In this document: piece by piece, positions 13,333-13,374 of the stretch
Layout of the letters: each line of letters starts with the position of its first letter
Numbering within the stretch: the first letter of the stretch is position 1
Assembly: GCA_964522605.1 (NCBI GenBank)
Contig: CAZFWV010000185.1
Coordinates: 1 to 13,374, forward strand
Source of the DNA: CAVZLD01 sp964522605
Lineage (GTDB): Bacteria > Planctomycetota > Planctomycetia > Pirellulales > Pirellulaceae
DNA: 13,374 bases
Direction: 5' to 3'
The notes under the pieces: model-generated
Told to the model about the DNA's origin: nothing
Databases searched by the model: none
What the model saw: only the letters and a program-made list of their open reading frames with translations
Program-made: the position numbers and the translations under genes

Positions 13333-13374
13333 GCAGCGATGCCCCAGATTGCCGATATGCTGGGGCATCGCTGC
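13333..13374. repeat. Perfect 15-bp stem-loop at the window edge
   Basis: GCAGCGATGCCCCAG (13333-13347) and CTGGGGCATCGCTGC (13360-13374) are exact reverse complements with a 12-nt loop. The right arm stops at the last base of the window, so the stem may be longer. It lies 67 bp after the methyltransferase stop, so a terminator is possible, but the length, GC content and lack of a visible T-tract fit a dispersed palindromic repeat equally well. Confidence 0.75.

Noticed and set aside
1..13374. A defence island, CRISPR array, prophage or transposon
   Set aside because: No nuclease, integrase, transposase, toxin-antitoxin pair, regularly spaced repeats or attachment-site duplication was found in the readable sequence.

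Overview
The window looks like chromosomal DNA from a member of the Planctomycetota. The signs are a formylglycine sulfatase, a LamG/dockerin-like protein ending in a PEP-CTERM sorting signal, a surface protein opening with the planctomycete-type 'LEPR-XLL' motif (LEARLPLAGD), a lysine/alanine-rich histone-H1-like protein, a large secreted right-handed beta-helix protein, a ThuA-domain protein, and a truncated Tat-signal protein at the left edge. Base composition is moderately GC-rich. Genus cannot be fixed from this sequence. No rRNA, tRNA, CRISPR array, transposase or phage gene is visible. A 100-base run of N (10515-10614) is a scaffold gap, so adjacency across it is not proven.

Layout. 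Bases 1-151 (-): N-terminus of a Tat-exported protein. Bases 152-674: non-coding, holding a 21-bp-period direct repeat and two near-identical palindromes (590-606 and 629-645) just upstream of the sulfatase. Bases 675-2066 (+): iduronate-2-sulfatase-like enzyme. Bases 2247-4145 (-): exported double-LamG, EF/dockerin-like, PEP-CTERM protein. Bases 4146-4733: a divergent intergenic region unusually rich in stem-loops. Bases 4734-6158 (+): LEPR-XLL repeat protein with histidine-rich inserts. Bases 6311-6946 (+): histone-H1-like basic protein. Bases 7010-9970 (-): beta-helix/PDZ/discoidin-like secreted protein. Bases 10055-10489 (-): CBS-pair protein. Then the gap. Bases 10755-11480 (+): DUF2071/YqjF-like protein, overlapping tail-to-tail with a ThuA-like exported protein (11470-12204, -). 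Bases 12636-13265 (+): a class I SAM methyltransferase that carries a signal peptide. The window ends in a perfect 15-bp stem-loop.

How the genes fit together. Most genes appear to be single transcription units, as is common in planctomycetes. Only the CBS-to-beta-helix pair (84-bp gap, same strand) could share a transcript. Six of the nine protein genes encode exported products. The sulfatase, LamG protein, beta-helix protein and ThuA protein fit a lifestyle of sulfated-polysaccharide breakdown and surface display, but they do not form a tight operon. I see no clear defence or mobile system. The best leads are the non-coding structure (palindromic repeat pair, hairpin-dense leader at 4350-4670, terminal stem-loop), the histidine-rich surface repeat protein, and the apparently exported methyltransferase.
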